64,000 nt of DNA from contig JAGXRV010000071.1 in NCBI GenBank assembly GCA_018335695.1, positions 1 to 64,000 of the forward strand, in the 5' to 3' direction. Shown piece by piece: positions 1-9,441 of the stretch. Within the stretch, counting starts at the first letter, position 1. Every line of letters starts with the position of its first letter. The notes under the pieces are model-generated. The model worked only from the letters and a program-made list of their open reading frames with translations, was not told the origin of the DNA and did not search any database. The translations under genes were made by a program, and so were the position numbers. This stretch comes from Clostridium sp. GTDB lineage: Bacteria > Bacillota > Dethiobacteria > Dethiobacterales > Dethiobacteraceae.

Positions 1-303
1 CCCCCCTCGTGTCTGTTAAGGGCGCCGCTCTAAAGTGGCGTTCATCGAAGGTCCAGCCGAAGACCCTTTACGGCCTGGATCTACACAAACCCTTGAGGCG
101 GGCTGTGGATACCATAAAGTGGCATCGACAGCTTGATAATAAATTAGAAAAACTGAAATTAGACGTAATCATGAGATTAAAGGAGCTTTCCTAACTCCGG
201 AGTGTCCGTTTTATCGGGAAAGCGTCAGTGAGAACTATAGTCTACCCTTTGCGACGGCAGCTTAACCCTCATATAATTAACGGCGCAAAAAAAAGTCAAC
301 TTT
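1..303. other. Non-coding left edge, no gene recognised
   Basis: No reading frame here looks like a known protein. A 61-codon frame from position 9 to 194 exists, but it has no visible ribosome binding site and its composition is unremarkable. The DNA can form a stem at about 184-226 (GCTTTCC pairing with GGAAAGC around an inner CTCCGGAG palindrome). Immediately after it, positions 228-260 read in one frame as ENYSLPFATAA followed by TAA. That resembles the end of a tmRNA proteolysis tag, but the 5' and 3' acceptor halves of a tmRNA are not visible. I assign no function. Confidence 0.4.
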
Positions 304-337
304 CCCCTCTCCCTCCGGGAGAGGGTTAGGGTGAGGG
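304..337. repeat. Interspersed GAGGGTTAGGGTGAGGG palindrome, copy 1
   Basis: A short inverted repeat (CCCTCTCCC, 4-base loop, GGGAGAGGG) followed by GTTAGGGTGAGGG. The same unit occurs in a degenerate form at 27053-27110 and as a long array at 38581-38747, so it is a dispersed intergenic repeat of this genome. It lies beyond the 3' end of the RodZ-like gene. Confidence 0.75.
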
Positions 338-365
338 CAAAGTTTAAAATAAAATTTAAGGCACC

Positions 366-390
366 CTAAAAAGGATTATTCTCAATCCTT
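366..390 (-). terminator. Intrinsic terminator after the RodZ-like gene
   Basis: On the minus strand the stem AAGGATT / AATCCTT with a 6-base loop is followed at once by a T run. It sits 36 bases beyond the stop of the RodZ-like gene, so it probably ends the uppP-ftsK-rodZ transcript. An outer GGCACC/GGTGCC pair can extend the structure. Confidence 0.65.
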
Positions 391-425
391 CCGATGGTGC
401 CCCATCTTTGTGGAGACATGGTCTT

Positions 426-1277
426 CTACTCAAATCCGGCATTACTGATTTCCAATGTGGCCGGATTCCTGTATTGCGGCAGTTCAATCATTTCACCGTT
501 TATTGACATCTTTGTACCCAAAGCATTTCCTGTGCGCACGCGCACACTTTTTGAGGCTGTCAGTGAACGGCTTTCCCCTGCGCCAAAAGTGCCTTCGAAC
601 AGCAGGACACCGTCGGTATGCACCCTTACCCAACTATGCTCGGTAAATGATAAAACCACCTCTATGGCGTCCGCATTTATAACCCTAAGTTGTAGCGGAT
701 CCAATATGTCTCGTTCCACACGCACTTGCGGCAATTCCGGCTGCGGCTCTGGTTCCGGTTCCGGTTCCGGTTCCGGCTCCGCCGGTACAGACGGCAAAAT
801 ATTTTCAACGCCATTCTCATTAACAGGCGGCTGTTCATGTGCCAGAGGCGGTTCGGGAGCAACAAGAGTGCTGATAACTCTGATTCCCCCAACCAACAAG
901 GCAAAAATTATCAAGACCATCGCAAACCGGCGTTTATTCAAGCGCCTGGTACTCCGCACAACTTGGGCAGGCTGAACTCTGGTCTTTGTTGCCGGTCTGT
1001 TCTGCTGTTTTACCGGCTCCTGCTGACTTTTTTCCGCTTTCTCAATCTCACTGACGCCTCCGTAGCGTGAAAGCAGTCCTTCCTGATTCAGTCCCAGCTC
1101 TGCCGCATACTTTCGCAGAGCACCCTTTAAATATACTTCACCAGGAAAAAGATTAAAATCTCCTTCTTCCAGCGCACGTAAATATTTCTTCGCGATCATT
1201 GTTCTGCTTGAAACCTGTTCCAGCGTCATTCCCTTCTCCTCACGAGCCTGACGCAAAACCTGGCCTATTTCCCGCAT
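426..1277 (-). CDS. rodZ: RodZ-like helix-turn-helix membrane protein
   Basis: 283 residues. Residues about 4-65 are a HTH_25-type DNA-binding-like domain. A basic linker leads to one membrane helix at about 118-139, then a Pro-Glu repeat at about 166-181, then a C-terminal domain of the DUF4115 type (about 195-270). This is the RodZ/YmfM architecture: cytoplasmic HTH, single pass, extracytoplasmic beta domain. RodZ links MreB to the elongasome and so helps set cell shape; that role is family knowledge. The ATG has a GGGTGAG ribosome binding site. The Pro-Glu stretch is encoded by a tandem GGTTCC-type hexamer on the plus strand (about 754-780), so its length could vary in frame. Gene order next to ftsK matches the Bacillus ymf region. 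Confidence 0.85.
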   Translation of the reverse strand: MREIGQVLRQAREEKGMTLEQVSSRTMIAKKYLRALEEGDFNLFPGEVYLKGALRKYAAELGLNQEGLLSRYGGVSEIEKAEKSQQEPVKQQNRPATKTRVQPAQVVRSTRRLNKRRFAMVLIIFALLVGGIRVISTLVAPEPPLAHEQPPVNENGVENILPSVPAEPEPEPEPEPEPQPELPQVRVERDILDPLQLRVINADAIEVVLSFTEHSWVRVHTDGVLLFEGTFGAGESRSLTASKSVRVRTGNALGTKMSINGEMIELPQYRNPATLEISNAGFE

Positions 1278-1306
1278 GCTCTCACCCCGTCCTTACTTAG
1301 TTGTTT

Positions 1307-3631
1307 TTAGTGAGCTTCTCCACTGGAAAGAAGATTTCTCGCTTGATCAGGCGTGATTAAAACTTCACGCGCCTTGCTGCCTTCAAACCGGCCGACAAAG
1401 CAACGCCGCTCCATATCGTCAATAAGGCGGGCAGCCCGCGTGTACCCGATACGCAGTCTGCGCTGCAATAAGGAAATCGACGCCGTACCGGCTTCGGCAA
1501 TCAACATAACTGCTTCAAAGAATAACTCGTCTTCTTCATAAAAATCTGCTTCGGCTTCTTCCTCGGGAAACAGCGTCTCTGTAAACTGCTGCCCACCCTG
1601 GTCTTTAATGAATTCAAGCAGTCCGGTTAACTCTCTCTCGTTAATAAAAGCTCCTTGTATTCTAAAAGGCTTGGCTGCACCGATAGGGTGAAACAGCGCA
1701 TCGCCTCGTCCCAACAGTTTTTCCGCGCCACCCACATCAAGGATGGTACGAGAATCAACTTGTGCCGAGACAGCAAAAGCAATGCGGGAAGTAATATTTG
1801 CTTTAATTACACCGGTTATCACATCCACCGATGGACGCTGTGTTGCTATTACAAGGTGGATACCGGCGGCGCGTGACATTTGCGCCAGTCGGGCGATGGA
1901 GTCTTCCACATCGACGGCCGCCACCATCATCAAATCTGCCAACTCATCAATTATCACAACAATATAAGGTAATTTTGCCTGTTCCTGGTTCTGTAAACGC
2001 TTGCGTTCATTGTAACTGTTTATATCCCGCACATTCTCTTTAGCAAACAACTCGTAGCGTATCCCCATTTCCTTAAGCATACTCCTTAAGGCCAACGATG
2101 CCTTTTTAGGCTCTGTCACCACCGGCATTAACAAATGCGGGATGCCGTTGAAAACATTTAACTCCACCACTTTGGGATCAATCATCACAAACTTTACATC
2201 TTCGGGACGTGCCTTAAAGAGAATACTGGCGATAAGTACATTAATGCAGACACTTTTTCCGGAACCGGTGGACCCGGCAATTAAAAGGTGCGGCATTTTC
2301 ATCAAGTCAGCAAGAATAGGTGTTCCGGTTATATCTTTACCTAGAGCGATAGTAAGCGGAGAGTTGGCTCGTGTGAACTGCTCGTCCTCCAACACTTCCA
2401 GCAAATAGACAGGAGCAATCACTTTGTTTGGCACTTCAATACCTACTGCCGCTTTGCCTGGAATTGGCGCTTCAATTCTCACGCCGGATGCGGCTAAATT
2501 TAAGGCCAAGTCGTCTGCCAGTGACACAATCTTAGCTACTTTTACGCCTATTTCCGGCTGGATTTCAAAACGGGTGACGGTAGGACCGGTCTGAACTGCG
2601 GTAACCCGAACTTTCACACCGAAACTTTCTAAGGTACGTTCTAATATTTTTGTCCGCTCGGCAATATTTTTCGCTTGCTGACTATCCTTGTGCTTAGGAA
2701 CTTTTGCAAGAAGCGTCAGCGGCGGCAAACAATAATCACTCTCTGCCGGCTGCTTGGCAATAGCAGCCGTTTCCTTTTCCTTAACATCAACCACCAAAGG
2801 GTTGTCCGAATTTTCAGGTAAGCCGGAAAAGGTGCTTCCGGCACTGACCGTTTCCTGTTCCCGCTGCGGAAAGCGGATGACAGACGCCAATTGGGGAGTA
2901 TGTTTTTCCTCGATCTGCTTATCATTTTCGACCAGAAACTCCTGTTTAGCCTTTTTCTTGCCTTTTCCCGGCACTAGGGCCTCCGCAGCAGCTTCCTCAT
3001 CCTCTGCTTCTTCCTCCGTTTGCTCAGAGGAAAAAACATGGCGAAAAAATAGTCCGATTGCTTTGCAACCACGATAGACTAACCCCGCACAGAAACTGAC
3101 TATCTTATAAGCCGTTTGCAAAAGTTGAGTAAGAGAAATATTAGTCACCAACAGAAAAGCAATAATCAAAGCAGCACCCAGGATTATTTTGCTGCCTAAA
3201 TCACGAAACAAAAAATATAGCAACACCGACAAGAGCGCACCGATGACACCGCCGCCCTGCTGGGCAAGTCCAACCTGCAAGCTGGCCCTGAAAATGCCGT
3301 TATCCAAGACTAACTCAACCTTTTGCGCCATGCTCGCCAGGTGAGCGTAGACTAATAGAATCAAGAAAAAAAGCAGAATGCCTCCAATTCTTTGCTTTAG
3401 TTTCGGTATTTTCCAAGGCAAAATTGACTGGATACCGTTTGCGACCAGCAGCACGGGAACAACAAGTGCCATCTCTCCTGTAAGCATCCGCAAGACATTA
3501 TTAAAAAAACTGCCAACCTCACCCGTTTGCCGGGGGAACAATAATGCGGCAAACCCCAGCACAGCCAGGGCTAGAATAAAAACAGCTTTAATTTGCTGCC
3601 TCATCTCATCTCTCATCTCATGCACAGGCAT
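1307..3631 (-). CDS. ftsK: DNA translocase FtsK/SpoIIIE
   Basis: A septal DNA pump that moves the chromosome across the division or sporulation septum. The N-terminus has four to five membrane helices (within about residues 10-180). An acidic/charged linker follows, then the FtsK motor with Walker A GSTGSGKS at about 452-459 and Walker [11 protein letters not shown]. The C-terminal winged-helix gamma domain (about 705-774) reads KOPS/SRS-type DNA. I chose the ATG at 3631 (774 residues): it follows GGGGTG, whereas the longer frame would overlap uppP and has no good ribosome site. It lies 26 bases downstream of uppP. As the only paralogue in the window, next to sporulation genes, it may serve as SpoIIIE; division versus sporulation use cannot be separated from sequence. 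Confidence 0.95.
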   Translation of the reverse strand: MPVHEMRDEMRQQIKAVFILALAVLGFAALLFPRQTGEVGSFFNNVLRMLTGEMALVVPVLLVANGIQSILPWKIPKLKQRIGGILLFFLILLVYAHLASMAQKVELVLDNGIFRASLQVGLAQQGGGVIGALLSVLLYFLFRDLGSKIILGAALIIAFLLVTNISLTQLLQTAYKIVSFCAGLVYRGCKAIGLFFRHVFSSEQTEEEAEDEEAAAEALVPGKGKKKAKQEFLVENDKQIEEKHTPQLASVIRFPQREQETVSAGSTFSGLPENSDNPLVVDVKEKETAAIAKQPAESDYCLPPLTLLAKVPKHKDSQQAKNIAERTKILERTLESFGVKVRVTAVQTGPTVTRFEIQPEIGVKVAKIVSLADDLALNLAASGVRIEAPIPGKAAVGIEVPNKVIAPVYLLEVLEDEQFTRANSPLTIALGKDITGTPILADLMKMPHLLIAGSTGSGKSVCINVLIASILFKARPEDVKFVMIDPKVVELNVFNGIPHLLMPVVTEPKKASLALRSMLKEMGIRYELFAKENVRDINSYNERKRLQNQEQAKLPYIVVIIDELADLMMVAAVDVEDSIARLAQMSRAAGIHLVIATQRPSVDVITGVIKANITSRIAFAVSAQVDSRTILDVGGAEKLLGRGDALFHPIGAAKPFRIQGAFINERELTGLLEFIKDQGGQQFTETLFPEEEAEADFYEEDELFFEAVMLIAEAGTASISLLQRRLRIGYTRAARLIDDMERRCFVGRFEGSKAREVLITPDQARNLLSSGEAH

Positions 3632-3657
3632 AAAACACCCCGGATCTTCTTTCATTC

Positions 3658-4446
3658 CTAATAACCGGCAAGTTTGAAAATAATGGTGGCAGTACCTGCA
3701 AACCAGCAATAATATGCGAAAAATTTAAACCGGCCGGCTCTTAACAATCTGACAAATAACTTAATCGAAAAGATACCGGTTATGAAGGCAGCAATAGTTC
3801 CGTAGATAATTCCGCTGGAAAAACCGGAAAAACCAGCTGCGCTCAATTCACTCAGCTCTAATAGAGTAGCACCGAGAATCACCGGAATTGTTACTAAGAA
3901 AGAAAAGCGCACGGCTGTTTCCCGATCCATGCCGCGCCACAGAGCGGCTGTGATCGTAAATCCGGAACGGGATAAACCGGGGATAATGGCCAACCCCTGC
4001 GCTACGCTGACGATCAACGCATCGTATATGCTAATCGTTTGTTCGTTTTTTACACCGGGTTTAAGGAGGGGAATAGCATACAGGATGCACCCGGTTATCA
4101 ACAACATAAAACCTGTTTTAAGTGCAGATTCGTAGAAACCAATAAATAGATCCCTAAAAAAGAAACCAATCAAGCCGGTAGGAATTATCCCTAATAATAA
4201 CATGAAAGCAAAATGACGTTCCTGTTTTTCTCTCGTAAAGCGGGTAGCAATGCGGATGATATCTGAACCGAACACCCACAGTACCGATAATAGTGTTCCA
4301 AAATGGACCATCACTTCAAACAATATTCCGTACTGTTTAACATTGAGCAAATCCTGTGCTATCACAAGGTGTCCCGAACTTGACACCGGCAAAAATTCTG
4401 TAAAACCTTGCAAGATCCCGAGTAAAATCCCTTCTAAGTTGCCCAT
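3658..4446 (-). CDS. uppP: Undecaprenyl-diphosphatase UppP/BacA
   Basis: An integral membrane phosphatase that recycles undecaprenyl pyrophosphate to the monophosphate for peptidoglycan and other wall polymers. The family signatures are intact: [14 protein letters not shown] near the N-terminus (about residues 15-28) and PGLSRSG in the middle (about 155-161). About seven hydrophobic helices span the 262 residues, the normal family length. The ATG at 4446 is preceded by GCGGAGG at good spacing; a TTG one codon upstream is less likely. It is co-directional with ftsK downstream and the phosphate-transporter-like gene upstream. Confidence 0.95.
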   Translation of the reverse strand: MGNLEGILLGILQGFTEFLPVSSSGHLVIAQDLLNVKQYGILFEVMVHFGTLLSVLWVFGSDIIRIATRFTREKQERHFAFMLLLGIIPTGLIGFFFRDLFIGFYESALKTGFMLLITGCILYAIPLLKPGVKNEQTISIYDALIVSVAQGLAIIPGLSRSGFTITAALWRGMDRETAVRFSFLVTIPVILGATLLELSELSAAGFSGFSSGIIYGTIAAFITGIFSIKLFVRLLRAGRFKFFAYYCWFAGTATIIFKLAGY

Positions 4447-4462
4447 CAATGCCTCCGCAAAT

Positions 4463-5446
4463 TTATTTAAACCATTTTTTTATGATTTCGCCGAACTTGA
4501 CTAATATCCTCCTTTTCACAGTACTTTCCGGCATTATCAACCTTTCAATCAACAACTGAAACGGCGAAAGAAAAATGATCAACAAAACGGCGCCACCTAA
4601 ATTATAGATAGTATGCGCATTAGCCAACTGTCGAGGCACTGTGTCAGCGCTTGCGACCGCTACACTGATAAATAATTGAAAAATCGGCAGAACCATTGCC
4701 ACACTAAATAAGTTAAAAATAAGATGTGCCGCAGCCGCTCTGCGGGCGTTAACTCCGGCTCCTAATCCGGCCAACAATGAAGTTACACAAGTGCCAACAT
4801 CTGCTCCTACTAAAATCCCAAGTCCGGCAGCAAGCGAGAGAACACCTTCCTCGGCTAAGGCTATAGTTAACGCCATCACCGCACTGGAACTTTGCACAAT
4901 TGCTGTGACTGCCGCTCCGGTTAATATGGCAATACTCGGGTTAGTTGCCGCCATCTCCAAAAATTCCCTAGCCCAAGCCTTCTCAGCCTGCGGCGCAAGA
5001 ATGCTGCTCATCATGTTTAGCCCGGACAACAAAACACCCAATCCGAACAATACACGTCCGACTATTTTTTCTTTTCCTTTTTGCGGAATTAGAAAAAGTA
5101 TTGCACCAGCCGCAAGCAGCAGTGGCGCATAGTCATAGAGGCGAAAAGATACCAGTTGACCAGTAAATGTTGTGCCAACATTTGCCCCCAAAATCACTGC
5201 AATAGCAGCTCTTAGGTTAATGATCCGGGCATCAACCATGCCGACCACTATCACCGTTGCCAAGGAGCTGCTCTGTGTGAAAGCTGTAAACAAGACACCT
5301 ACCAGAAAAGCTGCGCTGCGATGAGCAGTCAAGTGACGCACTGCCAGCACAAATGGGGAACCGCCCAATTGTGTGAGACCTGCCGACATAACTTTTAGAC
5401 CGCCAAGGAAGAGCATTAAACCCAGAAACAGGCAAATAATAAACAT
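4463..5446 (-). CDS. Na/Pi-cotransporter II family protein
   Basis: A 327-residue membrane protein with the two inverted Na_Pi_cotrans repeats. Each contains a QSSS signature (TAFTQSSSLATV and TAIVQSSSAVMAL), the Na+/phosphate-binding hallmark of the NptA/PhoU-associated family. There is no C-terminal PhoU domain, so this is the short form. Phosphate uptake is the family assignment; the substrate is not proven by sequence. I start at the ATG at 5446 because CAGGTGAT precedes it with ideal spacing; 12 extra residues upstream lack support. It is divergent from the hydrogenase operon, leaving a 115-base shared promoter region. Confidence 0.85.
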   Translation of the reverse strand: MFIICLFLGLMLFLGGLKVMSAGLTQLGGSPFVLAVRHLTAHRSAAFLVGVLFTAFTQSSSLATVIVVGMVDARIINLRAAIAVILGANVGTTFTGQLVSFRLYDYAPLLLAAGAILFLIPQKGKEKIVGRVLFGLGVLLSGLNMMSSILAPQAEKAWAREFLEMAATNPSIAILTGAAVTAIVQSSSAVMALTIALAEEGVLSLAAGLGILVGADVGTCVTSLLAGLGAGVNARRAAAAHLIFNLFSVAMVLPIFQLFISVAVASADTVPRQLANAHTIYNLGGAVLLIIFLSPFQLLIERLIMPESTVKRRILVKFGEIIKKWFK

Positions 5447-5561
5447 TAAATCACCTGTTTCAATATTTATGCAGCAAACCAATTATAAATATCAGAGAAA
5501 TAGAAAAACTAATCCAGAAGCGGGAGGTATCCTCTCCTATTCTCTGCAGGAGGAACAGTCA

Positions 5562-6827
5562 TTGCTCACACGGCGTAGGTTTTTACAGTTTTGCTTCCAT
5601 TCTGCCGCCTCTGTCAGCCTAGCCCAATTGCTTCTGCCGGATATTGCGGAAGCGCTGCGTCTGCTTCCCGGCGGCAAACCGCCGGTTCTTTGGCTTGAAG
5701 GAACTTCTTGCACCGGTGATACCATTTCTTTAGATAATAGTGCAGATCCCTCTCTGCGCATTGTACTGGAAGAAATCATCGATCTCCGTTACAGCCCGCT
5801 TTTAATGTGGGCTCAGCATCAAGAAGCGCTGAATATCCTTTTTACTACAATGGAAAAATACCGTGACCAATTCATTCTCGTAGTGGAGGGTGGCATTCCC
5901 GTGGGCATGCCTGAAGCTGTGATTATCGGAGAACGAAACGGAAAACAGCTAGATGCCGGAAAACTGATAATCGATGTGGCTGAAGCAGCCCGAGTCGTGC
6001 TGGCAGTAGGAAATTGCGCCGCATTTGGCGGACCATCAAAGGCTAACCCCAACCCTACAGGCACAAAAGGAGTCTGGGAAATTGTCAAACAAAAACCGGT
6101 TATCAATGTACCCGGATGCCCGTCTCACCCTGACTGGATCGTCGGCACACTGGTGCATACCATTTTATACGGCTTGCCTCGAGTCGACCATTATCATCGG
6201 CCCACCATGTTTTTTGGGCAGCTAATACATGATATCTGCCCACGCCGCTTTCATTTTTATAACGGTGACTTTGCCGATTCCCCTGGCATGTCCGGCTGTT
6301 TATTAAAGGTTGGTTGCAAAGGACCTATTACTCATGCTGATTGCTCTACAAGGAAATTCAATGATGCTGTAAATTGGTGCATCAATGCCAACAATCCTTG
6401 CATTGGCTGCGCCGCACCCGATTTCCCAGACGGCGGCACATCCCCATTCTTCTCACCTTCTCCTGATATCGATATCCCTCCTGGGATAAAAACTACTGCC
6501 ATGAGTGTGGCTAAAGGAGTAGGCGCTGTCACAGCACTTGGTATTGGTAGCCATTTTGCCGCCGGCTTGCTCTCCGGCCGATTAGCTGAAAAGCTGACTG
6601 CCTCTACTGAATTGTCTGCTTCACCTCAGACCATAAAAAATGAATTAGAAGCAATCAAAGAGGAACAGTTAGCGGAAAGCAAAGTGATAGCACGCCTCGA
6701 AAAAGGACAAGATAAGCTGCTGCGGGATGTCGAGCAGTTACGGCAAACCAATCGACCGCTAAAACGCAGGAAAATACTGGCACTATTCAACCCGTTCAGG
6801 TTTCTGCGCAGAAAAAATAAACTCTAA
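5562..6827 (+). CDS. [NiFe] hydrogenase small subunit, Tat-exported, atypical cluster ligands
   Basis: The electron-transfer subunit of a periplasm-facing uptake hydrogenase. I choose a TTG start because GCAGGAGGA lies 8 bases upstream and it places the twin-arginine motif TRRRFLQ at residues 3-9 (421 residues). Proximal-cluster positions are C50, D53, C152 and C186; D53 stands where the second Cys of CxxC normally is (SCTGD). Distal ligands are H223, C226, C246 and C252. The medial region has C261, C273, C280 and C283; C273 replaces the usual Pro, which predicts a [4Fe-4S] rather than [3Fe-4S] cluster. A hydrophobic helix (about 314-340) probably anchors it. It is followed by an unusual coiled-coil, basic tail of about 75 residues. 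Operon order: small, large, cytochrome b, protease. Confidence 0.93.
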   Translation: MLTRRRFLQFCFHSAASVSLAQLLLPDIAEALRLLPGGKPPVLWLEGTSCTGDTISLDNSADPSLRIVLEEIIDLRYSPLLMWAQHQEALNILFTTMEKYRDQFILVVEGGIPVGMPEAVIIGERNGKQLDAGKLIIDVAEAARVVLAVGNCAAFGGPSKANPNPTGTKGVWEIVKQKPVINVPGCPSHPDWIVGTLVHTILYGLPRVDHYHRPTMFFGQLIHDICPRRFHFYNGDFADSPGMSGCLLKVGCKGPITHADCSTRKFNDAVNWCINANNPCIGCAAPDFPDGGTSPFFSPSPDIDIPPGIKTTAMSVAKGVGAVTALGIGSHFAAGLLSGRLAEKLTASTELSASPQTIKNELEAIKEEQLAESKVIARLEKGQDKLLRDVEQLRQTNRPLKRRKILALFNPFRFLRRKNKL

Positions 6828-6845
6828 AGATACAGGGAGTCTCTG

Positions 6846-8258
6846 ATGCCAAGAATTCGCATGAACCCCCTCACTCGAGTGCATGGCTACATGTCGGTAG
6901 AGGTAGAAATTAATCATGGCACTGTTACTGATGCTTGGAGCAGCGGCCTTCTTTACCGCGGCTTTGAAAACATCTTAAAAGGACGCTCACCGCATGATGC
7001 CGTCTACCTTACTCAAAGAATCTGCGGTATTTGCTCGTCTGCGCATGCGGTCGCGGCCGCACTTACACTGGAAAAAACCTTTAAGATTAAAGTGCCACAC
7101 AACGGTAAAATTTTAAGAAACCTTATCCTTGGTGCAGATCTGATTCAAAACCATATTCGACACATCTACCTGCTTGCTATTCCTGACTATATCAGCGCAC
7201 CAAAAAATGCACCCGGTAACAAACGTAGTGAGCTTGACTTACGGCTGCCGCCTGAGACTGAAGCGCGAATTCAGGAGAATTATCTGACGGCTCTGGAAAC
7301 AAGTTCCTTGGCTCATAAGGCGGTAGCCACCTTTGGCGGCAAAGCGCCCCATTTGCAAAGCATTGTAGCCGGAGGCGTAACAGAAGCTGTGCTCACTGAC
7401 AGAATAATCCGTTTTCAGGCTCTAATCGGTGAATTATCTCGGTTTATCAACGATAAACTGCTGCCCGATATTGAAGATATCGCCCGCTACTATCCGGACT
7501 ATTACATGATCGGAAAAGGTTATGGGAATCTTCTTTCATTTGGCATGTTCCCGTTTGCGAACAATGATCATCAAAAACATTTTACGGCAGGCCTTCTTCT
7601 CGAGAAAGAAACTCAAAAAGGTTATGACGCGGAAAAAATTAGCCTGGATATCCGCCACGCCTGGTATCAAGACAAGGAAGATGTGCAAAAACCGCTGGCG
7701 CAAACAAGCAAACCGGCACCAGCCAAGGAAGAAGCTTATTCCTGGATTAAAGCGCCGCGCTATGAAAACAGAGCTTTTGAAGGCGGCCCCTTAGCTCGGA
7801 TGTGGTTGAACGGAATCTACAAAAACGGCATTTCAGTGATGGACAGGCTGATAGCGCGTGCCATAGAAGCGCGAGAGATGACTGTACTGCTAAACGACTG
7901 GCTGCGGGAACTGATTCCGGATCAACCTACAATCAACTGGCTGGATCCACTTCCACTTAGCGGCGAGGGAGTAGGTATGACTGATGCTATGCGAGGACCC
8001 TTGGCCCACTGGTTGCGGGTAGAAAATCGCCGTATCGAGGCATACCGGATTGTTACCCCTTCGGCATGGAATCTCTCACCCAGAGATAGTGCCGGCCGGC
8101 GGGGGCCGCTTGAGGAAGCCCTGATAGGAACACCGGTTGCAAACCCAGAAAATCCGGTGGAAGTCGGCCGGGTTGTCCGCTCTTTTGACCCATGCATCTC
8201 CTGTGCAGTACATCTGTTGGAAAAGAAAAAAAAATCCCGGCTCTGGCGCCTGCTTTGA
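6846..8258 (+). CDS. [NiFe] hydrogenase large subunit
   Basis: The catalytic subunit carrying the Ni-Fe(CN)2CO site; it oxidises H2. The N-terminal RICGICSSAH motif supplies C60 and C63, and the C-terminal DPCISCAVH motif supplies C450 and C453. Cleavage after H456 by a maturation protease would remove the last 14 residues, a basic KKKK-rich peptide. GGKAPHLQS and RGFENILKG are further large-subunit signatures. At 470 residues it is on the short side for group 1 enzymes, which are usually well over 500. The ATG follows GGGAG, 18 bases after the small subunit stop. No hyp accessory genes are in the window, so they must be elsewhere. Confidence 0.95.
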   Translation: MPRIRMNPLTRVHGYMSVEVEINHGTVTDAWSSGLLYRGFENILKGRSPHDAVYLTQRICGICSSAHAVAAALTLEKTFKIKVPHNGKILRNLILGADLIQNHIRHIYLLAIPDYISAPKNAPGNKRSELDLRLPPETEARIQENYLTALETSSLAHKAVATFGGKAPHLQSIVAGGVTEAVLTDRIIRFQALIGELSRFINDKLLPDIEDIARYYPDYYMIGKGYGNLLSFGMFPFANNDHQKHFTAGLLLEKETQKGYDAEKISLDIRHAWYQDKEDVQKPLAQTSKPAPAKEEAYSWIKAPRYENRAFEGGPLARMWLNGIYKNGISVMDRLIARAIEAREMTVLLNDWLRELIPDQPTINWLDPLPLSGEGVGMTDAMRGPLAHWLRVENRRIEAYRIVTPSAWNLSPRDSAGRRGPLEEALIGTPVANPENPVEVGRVVRSFDPCISCAVHLLEKKKKSRLWRLL

Positions 8259-8267
8259 GGTGAGAGG

Positions 8268-8930
8268 ATGCGACAACCATCAATTCGCCCCTGGGAAATT
8301 CGATTCTTTCATTGGTTTTTCTTTATTGTGGTTGCTTTAAAACTCTGGAGCGGCTTTTATATCAGTGCTCCCCACCCACTTTGGGGCTTCCCCGGTATGT
8401 ATCACGCCCGCATCCTACACGCCATTCTTACCCCGGTGATGACCGGCTTGCTCACTTTTCGGCTCTATTATAGCCTGCGAAGCGGTGACTGGCGAAATCT
8501 GTTTGTCTGGCGCCGCAGGCACCTGTCTCAGCTTCCTCCTTGGCTGCGCTATACATTTTTCTTTGATAAAAAACCGCCACTCTCGAATGAAACGTACGAT
8601 ATAGGACCACGGCTGCTCTTTACAAGTATTTTTCTCACTATGCCTCTCTTTTTTGCCACCGGGCTGGTCATGCTGAATCTGCCGTCTTTTCGCTGGCTCA
8701 CTATTTTTTGCGGCGGGATGGGATCTGCCAGAAATCTCCATTTCCTTGCATCCGTCTTTTTAGCATCTTTTGTGGCTATGCATATTTATCTCGCTCTGAC
8801 AACAAATCCAAAACGACTGAAAATTATGCTTGGTTGGCGGGTAAAGCTAAATGATGCTGACGGAGAGAGGAATGATACAGATAAAAGCGATACAAGTAAT
8901 AGCACTGGGAAACAAGATTATGTCGGATGA
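8268..8930 (+). CDS. Hydrogenase b-type cytochrome subunit
   Basis: Membrane diheme cytochrome b that passes electrons from the hydrogenase small subunit to the quinone pool. 220 residues with four hydrophobic helices, as in HyaC/HupC and the cytochrome b561 family. Candidate heme-ligand histidines are H15, H46 or H51, H158 and H172. The last 35 residues are a hydrophilic Asp/Ser/Thr-rich tail. The ATG has a strong GAGGTGAGAGG site, nine bases after the large subunit stop. Its 3' end overlaps the protease gene by 59 bases, which supports one operon. Confidence 0.9.
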   Translation: MRQPSIRPWEIRFFHWFFFIVVALKLWSGFYISAPHPLWGFPGMYHARILHAILTPVMTGLLTFRLYYSLRSGDWRNLFVWRRRHLSQLPPWLRYTFFFDKKPPLSNETYDIGPRLLFTSIFLTMPLFFATGLVMLNLPSFRWLTIFCGGMGSARNLHFLASVFLASFVAMHIYLALTTNPKRLKIMLGWRVKLNDADGERNDTDKSDTSNSTGKQDYVG

Positions 8931-9441
8931 TGGTGCCGGTCCGTTCCTATTGAAAAACTTAAAAAAAATGAACTGGCCATGTCATGTAACATTTCATGAC
9001 GCAGGCATAAGCAGTTTCGAGTGTGTGCAGCTTCTAAAAAGTGACGAGCCAATCTTCATTCTGGACACTCTGAGCACAGGACGCCCGCCGGGTACCGTCA
9101 TAAAAATTAATGCCGCACTGCTAGAACTTACATTAAACAGTTTCTCTTTGCACGACCTTCACTTGCTGCATCTTGCCCGGAATTTCTGTCCGCATCGTTT
9201 GGAGCAGATTTTTATTTACGGTATCGAGCCATTATCGCTGCAGCCTGGAATAAAATTATCACACCCCGTGAGGCAGGGTCTGATATTACTTAGACGAATT
9301 GTTATCCTTGATATCTTACGTTATTGTAACGCCGGCTTGACCAAAATTTCCCTCTCCCAAAAGGCACCCTACCCCAATAAGTTTATCTCCCAAAATTCCC
9401 CTCCCTCCAAAATTCCCCTCCCTTGGAGGGGTGCCCGCTAG
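8872..9441 (+). CDS. Hydrogenase maturation protease (HycI/HyaD family)
   Basis: The endopeptidase that trims the large-subunit C-terminus after Ni insertion. The N-terminal GNKIMSDDGAG matches the GNxLxxDDGxG signature. An LDTLS aspartate and a His-rich HDLHLLHL segment sit where the other Ni-probing residues are expected. I start at the ATG at 8872, preceded by GGAGAGAGG, rather than 21 bases upstream. It has 189 residues. The final ~20-25 residues lie in palindromic repeat DNA, which also supplies the TAG stop (9439-9441). The natural C-terminus was therefore probably rewritten by the repeat, but the catalytic core is intact. Confidence 0.85.
   Translation: MIQIKAIQVIALGNKIMSDDGAGPFLLKNLKKMNWPCHVTFHDAGISSFECVQLLKSDEPIFILDTLSTGRPPGTVIKINAALLELTLNSFSLHDLHLLHLARNFCPHRLEQIFIYGIEPLSLQPGIKLSHPVRQGLILLRRIVILDILRYCNAGLTKISLSQKAPYPNKFISQNSPPSKIPLPWRGAR

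Noticed and set aside
9-194. 61-codon frame at the left edge
   Set aside because: No ribosome binding site and no recognisable protein similarity; the region fits non-coding DNA better.
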